Part shown: in pieces, positions 60,432 through 64,000 of the stretch
Layout of the letters: each line of letters opens with the position of its first letter
Numbering within the stretch: position 1 is the first letter of the stretch
Assembly: GCF_004792665.1 (NCBI RefSeq)
Contig: NZ_SRZX01000011.1
Location: 1-64,000, forward strand
Direction of reading: 5' to 3'
DNA: 64,000 nucleotides
Origin: Marinobacter orientalis
GTDB lineage: Bacteria > Pseudomonadota > Gammaproteobacteria > Pseudomonadales > Oleiphilaceae
The notes under the pieces: generated by a model
Told to the model about the DNA's origin: nothing
The model's input: only the letters and a program-made list of their open reading frames with translations
The model's database searches: none
Translations under genes and position numbers: made by a program

Positions 60432-63080
60432 TCAACGCTCGTTCTGCAGGCGGCGAAGTGGCACATCACCCTGCTCTTTGTCACCATCGGATTTAAGGCG
60501 ATAGCCTTCAAATCCGACCCGCGGCAGGCCGCCCATGGCCGCAATGGTAGGGCGACGGAAGCTGGTGGTCAGTGTTATTCCTGCAAGTGGCTCATCACCA
60601 ACCACGATTTTTTCAGGCAGGCCATTGACCGGGTATTCGGCGCAGGCCTCACCGTTCTCGCAGATCAGACCGTTGTTGTCCATGTCCGTACCCGCAACCA
60701 GGAAGTACTCGCCCGGCTCTACCTGGTCAAAGGCAAAACTGTAGTGGCCACCACTCACGGTGACCGCCGCCTGCTCGACAGTATCCCGGTTGTCACCGGC
60801 ATTGACCAGGAGAACGAAATGTCGCCCCGCGTCCCGGTCATCCGGCGAAGTGCCCAGGCGCAGGGAGACCGGGATTGTCAGAGTGCCGGGGCTACCTTCC
60901 ACCGAATCATAGTTAACAACCAGCTCCGTGGTATAGCGATTATTGTCCTCAAGGCCCGGGCTATCGGTATCCACCGATACGGGAAGTGACAGAGTTGGCT
61001 CTGTTTTGACGTCTCCAGGCTTCAGCCATCCCGCGCCGGCACTCACGCTATCGATGGTAATGTCTGATCCCTCCGGAAATGCTGAAAACTCCAGTTCCGC
61101 ACTCAGAACGGCCGAATTGAACTGCAGAGCCGAAGGGGATGCGCCGAGGGTGACGGGAAAGTTGCCTTCCAGGGCGGCATCCATTGCAGCCAGGGCATTA
61201 ATCAGGCCGGCGCCGTATTCAAACGCGGGGCCGACTTCTTCGGTCAGGTCACCGTTTTTGAGCAGGCTATGGAACTTCGCCGGTGTCATGACGGCGCCGA
61301 TCTCTCCCTTCATCAGGGCGTAGACAGCCGAAACATGAGGTGCCGCCATGGACGTACCCTGCAAGCCGGCAAAACCGGGTTCAAATTCGCCACTGTCATC
61401 CCGTCCCCATGTGCTGACAATAACATCAGCGGCCCCATCCTGATTGGCATCCCGGCTCGCATCACCACCCGGAGCCACCACATCCACGGACTCACCCACA
61501 TTGGAATACGAGGCGCGGTCACCGGCCCCATCTACGGCGCCGACTCCGATAACGTTGGTAAAAGCAGCAGGAAAGGTTGGCTCGTCAGTACCCTGGTTGC
61601 CGGCGGCGGCTACAACCAGTTTGCCGTTGCCGCCGTTCCATGCAGAATCAATGGCGGCTTCGAGGGCGGCGCTGGGCCCCAGGCCACCAAGGCTGAGATT
61701 GATCACGTCGATCTCATTGCGGCCTGCCGCCCAGTTCAGCGCATCAATCAGGTCTGAGGAGGAACCAACACCATCACGCCCAAGCACCCTGACCGGGTAA
61801 ATAGTGGCAGCGGGCGCCATTCCCACAACACCAATCTCGTTATCCACCGCGGCGGCGATACCAGCCACGTGGGTACCGTGAAAATTACTGCTCTGGGCAG
61901 TGCCGTCGCCGGGGTCAGCGGGATTGGCATCTCGCCCCGGATCTCCGTCAATATCCAGATCTCCTGACACATAATCCATGATCTGACCATTAATGGTTTG
62001 AACATTGACATCGAGATCGGGATGCCAGTTTTCAGCGGTCTTTGGAGTGGCGCTGAACATGCCGGTGTCCAGAATCGCGATACCGACCCCGCTCCCTGTT
62101 TCCGGAGCAACCTGCCAGGCCATTGGCGCCCGTGCCAGCGGCAGGTTCCACTGTCGATCAAAGAACGTGTCGTTATCAGGAGATACCTGCTGGGCGGTAT
62201 AGAGATAATTGGGTTCGGCCCCGACCACACCCGGCTGCCCGCGCAACCCCTCTATCCAGTCCAGCGTGTCCCTGCGGGCCTCTTGCACCTGGTTCACCGA
62301 CATGGCGACCGGATTTTGCGTGCCCTTCCTCCGTATCAGCCAGGTGCCCCGGCCCAGGTCCCGCCGCTCCGACACAGCCATGGCCGCCATCGCACCGCCG
62401 GGTTCTGATGCCAGGCTCACAATGGCTTCATCCACCATGAAAGACGGGTTGGTATAGCGGGTATTGATGACACCGGGGGATGTCTGGTCAGCCAGAGTGA
62501 GAACGTAACGGAAGGGGCGGCCTCCCGTTGTGCTGGCTTCAATCAGATAGGAGCCGGCTTCGGCGCCATCCGGCAGGGAAACGGTCAGTGCCCGCAGGTC
62601 AGCGGAGGTACTGTCGCTGCCAACCTGCACCAGTTCCCCATCCTGCTGCCTGAAAACACGCAGTGTTCGATCCGGCAGAGGCAGATCCGGAGGAAAGAAT
62701 TGCTTCGGCGACAGAAAAACCTGGGCCGTAATCCGGTCACCCGGTGACAGCTCTGTGACGTAGAGATCTTCCGTATCCTCAAAGAAAAGAAATATATCCG
62801 CAGTGTCAGTGACGTAAATTCCGTCGGCGAAACTGAGATATCCCCCCACGGTTGCTGCTGGAGGCAGAGTCTGGGCGGAGCCGGGCGAACCGTTAGCCGT
62901 CTGTTGCTCAAAGAAGATGTCATCAGCCGTGTCGGAGTCCACCCGGGTACCGCTTTCGATCTCGATAATCCCGGCCAGATCCGGCGGCACCTCACCGCCA
63001 CCAGAACTTCCACCATCGCAACCCGACAACAGCAGCATACTGGAAATCAAGCCAGCGGTAACAGGGATGATCCGAATCAT
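60432..63080 (-). CDS. Subtilisin-like (S8) protease lipoprotein
   Basis: An 882-residue surface or periplasmic protease. It has a lipoprotein signal (MIRIIPVTAGLISSMLLLSGC) and Ser/Gly-rich spacer, an N-terminal domain (about 50-200), and an I9-like propeptide ending near VVGAEPNYLY (about 290). The S8 domain has D338 (AILDTGM), H401 (NFHGTHVAG), oxyanion Asn (VAAAGNQG) and S576 (GTSMAAPHVSA). A C-terminal beta-rich region (about 640-880) follows. GGTGAG lies before the start. It is followed by the PrcB-like gene. Confidence 0.92.
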   Translation of the reverse strand: MIRIIPVTAGLISSMLLLSGCDGGSSGGGEVPPDLAGIIEIESGTRVDSDTADDIFFEQQTANGSPGSAQTLPPAATVGGYLSFADGIYVTDTADIFLFFEDTEDLYVTELSPGDRITAQVFLSPKQFFPPDLPLPDRTLRVFRQQDGELVQVGSDSTSADLRALTVSLPDGAEAGSYLIEASTTGGRPFRYVLTLADQTSPGVINTRYTNPSFMVDEAIVSLASEPGGAMAAMAVSERRDLGRGTWLIRRKGTQNPVAMSVNQVQEARRDTLDWIEGLRGQPGVVGAEPNYLYTAQQVSPDNDTFFDRQWNLPLARAPMAWQVAPETGSGVGIAILDTGMFSATPKTAENWHPDLDVNVQTINGQIMDYVSGDLDIDGDPGRDANPADPGDGTAQSSNFHGTHVAGIAAAVDNEIGVVGMAPAATIYPVRVLGRDGVGSSSDLIDALNWAAGRNEIDVINLSLGGLGPSAALEAAIDSAWNGGNGKLVVAAAGNQGTDEPTFPAAFTNVIGVGAVDGAGDRASYSNVGESVDVVAPGGDASRDANQDGAADVIVSTWGRDDSGEFEPGFAGLQGTSMAAPHVSAVYALMKGEIGAVMTPAKFHSLLKNGDLTEEVGPAFEYGAGLINALAAMDAALEGNFPVTLGASPSALQFNSAVLSAELEFSAFPEGSDITIDSVSAGAGWLKPGDVKTEPTLSLPVSVDTDSPGLEDNNRYTTELVVNYDSVEGSPGTLTIPVSLRLGTSPDDRDAGRHFVLLVNAGDNRDTVEQAAVTVSGGHYSFAFDQVEPGEYFLVAGTDMDNNGLICENGEACAEYPVNGLPEKIVVGDEPLAGITLTTSFRRPTIAAMGGLPRVGFEGYRLKSDGDKEQGDVPLRRLQNER

Positions 63081-63195
63081 AATAAGCTCACCAAAACGAC
63101 ATCACAGATAGGGAAAACTCCTGCTGTTTTCCGGTAGGGTAACCAATCCACGTGGGTAAAAACGGATACGTTCCAGACTTTCCATCAGACACTGC

Positions 63196-63231
63196 AAACG
63201 GCCTTCAGTTTTATCCAGGGCCGTTTCTTTT
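63196..63231 (+). terminator. Hairpin with T tract on the plus strand
   Basis: AAACGGCC (63196-63203) pairs with GGCCGTTT (63219-63226), followed by CTTTTTG on plus. No plus-strand gene is near. On minus it could weakly end the tetR transcript, but there only three T follow the stem. See finding on a possible plus-strand RNA. Confidence 0.5.
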
Positions 63232-63271
63232 TGTGACAAAAGGTTACCTCGCGCAGGCCAATGCTCCGGGC

Positions 63272-63895
63272 TCAGGGCCGGGAAGCCGTCAGCCCCATCA
63301 TGGCAACCACCTGCTCCGTCAGATCGTCCAGTGTGAGGCCCCCGTCGGGCCGGTACCAGGTCACCGTCCAGCTCAGCGCTCCGGTCAGCATGCGGCGCAC
63401 CACGAACGGTTCCGCAGCCAGCATGCCATCCTTGCGCAGGGCCTCCAGCACATCCAGCCACAACTGCTCGTAGATATCCCTCAGTTCAAGTACATAGGCA
63501 CGGGAAGTCTCCGACAGGCTGCGCCACTCGAACACCAGTACCGCCATGGCTTCGCCAGTCTGCCCGTTAATGGATTCAAGCTCGGCCCTGACCAGGGCCT
63601 GCAGCTTGTCACGATCGGTTTCAGCCGCATCCACTGCGGCCTGCATCAAAGCGGTGTTGAGGCGAATGGTTTCCACCATTACCGCTTTGAGGATTTCTTC
63701 CTTGGTACGGAAATGGTGAAACAGACTACCGGACTGGATACCGACGGCGGCGGCCAGGTCCCGCACCGTGGTGCGCTCGTAGCCCTTGTCACGAAACAGC
63801 CTGGCCGCCTCGTGAAGCAGCCGTCCGCGGGCGCTGGCGGGGTCCGAAACCTGATTGTCAGCAATCAGTGAGTGCAGGATAGCGTGGTAATTCAC
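63272..63895 (-). CDS. TetR/AcrR-family transcription regulator
   Basis: A 207-residue protein with an N-terminal helix-turn-helix (TTVRDLAAAVGIQSGSLFHHF at about 42-62, preceded by AARLFRDKGYER) and a ligand-binding helical C-terminus. The first codon is a GTG (63895). The preceding region has a palindrome ACCAAGC-GCTT-GCTTGGT that is probably its operator. The ligand and targets are unknown. Confidence 0.92.
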   Translation of the reverse strand: MNYHAILHSLIADNQVSDPASARGRLLHEAARLFRDKGYERTTVRDLAAAVGIQSGSLFHHFRTKEEILKAVMVETIRLNTALMQAAVDAAETDRDKLQALVRAELESINGQTGEAMAVLVFEWRSLSETSRAYVLELRDIYEQLWLDVLEALRKDGMLAAEPFVVRRMLTGALSWTVTWYRPDGGLTLDDLTEQVVAMMGLTASRP

Positions 63896-63928
63896 AGTGT
63901 TTTCCAGCCAGAGAACAGAAGAGTTCCA

Positions 63929-63956
63929 ATTCTATCCTGATTTTGCCTGTTTACAA
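63929..63956 (-). promoter_or_regulatory. Putative promoter of the tetR gene
   Basis: On minus: TTGTAA, 16 bases, TAGAAT (63934-63929). It is directly downstream of the palindrome at 63957-63974 in the reading direction. Confidence 0.5.
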
Positions 63957-63974
63957 ACCAAGCGCTTGCTTGGT
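63957..63974. promoter_or_regulatory. Palindromic operator for the TetR regulator
   Basis: ACCAAGC (63957-63963), GCTT, GCTTGGT (63968-63974): a perfect 7 bp inverted repeat with 4-base centre, a usual TetR-family site. It abuts the -35 of the tetR promoter, consistent with autorepression and control of a divergent gene beyond the window. Confidence 0.6.
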
Positions 63975-64000
63975 ATTGTCATCGCAATCGCTGACAACAA

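Overview
The window looks like a chromosomal housekeeping segment of a marine gammaproteobacterium close to Marinobacter or Pseudomonas. I infer this from protein style and gene order, not from a database search. Two blocks match well-known gamma orders: ybeZ-ybeY-corC-lnt / leuS-lptE-holA, and the E. coli 94-95 min block (psd, rsgA, orn, queG, nnr, tsaE, amidase, mutL, miaA, hfq, hflX, hflK, hflC) with hisZ-purA after hflC. motAB, psd, a PilZ-like protein, fimX, serB, parC and parE lie together as in Pseudomonas.

Layout. 1-860: 5' part of an IS110-family transposase on the minus strand, a structured leader, and a REPIN (two inverted GTAG-type REPs). 864-10403: ybeZ, ybeY, corC, lnt (+), a DUF1451 zinc-ribbon protein (-), then leuS, lptE, holA and a small coiled-coil protein (+). 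10590-15744: a secreted endonuclease I, two tandem ~600-residue acyl-CoA dehydrogenases and a short flagellar-rod-like protein. 15796-19658: bioB-bioF-bioD (-) with a BirA-type operator shared with divergent comF. 19670-24512: an FAD oxidoreductase, srkA, cmoA, cmoB and two small membrane-anchored unknowns. 24538-37589: a long minus-strand run nnr-tsaE-amiB-mutL-miaA-hfq-hflX-hflK-hflC-hisZ-purA. 37709-46119: queG, orn, rsgA, motAB, psd and the complete EF-P set (efp, epmA, epmB). 46244-53828: a PilZ-like protein, a FimX-like degenerate GGDEF/EAL protein, serB and parC. 54043-64000: a small membrane protein, yceI and its cytochrome b561 partner, an SLC13/TrkA-C transporter, parE, a subtilisin-like lipoprotein next to a PrcB-like lipoprotein, and a TetR regulator.

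The most unusual material is non-coding. Three ~108-110 bp intergenic palindromes (5481-5588, 5635-5742, 39344-39453) have outer and inner stems that differ between copies while base pairing is kept. Each has two hairpins with GGA in the loop, resembling CsrA/RsmA target hairpins. The window also has a REPIN-associated IS110 with a candidate bridge-RNA leader, a 15-codon ORF with a good ribosome binding site and an upstream palindrome in a 500 bp gap, and a 9 bp x5 tandem repeat inside a hairpin loop. Coding-side points worth a look are the S8 protease/PrcB pair (dentilisin-like), the PilZ-like/FimX pair, and the PsrA-like and BirA-like operators. No rRNA, tRNA or CRISPR array was seen.
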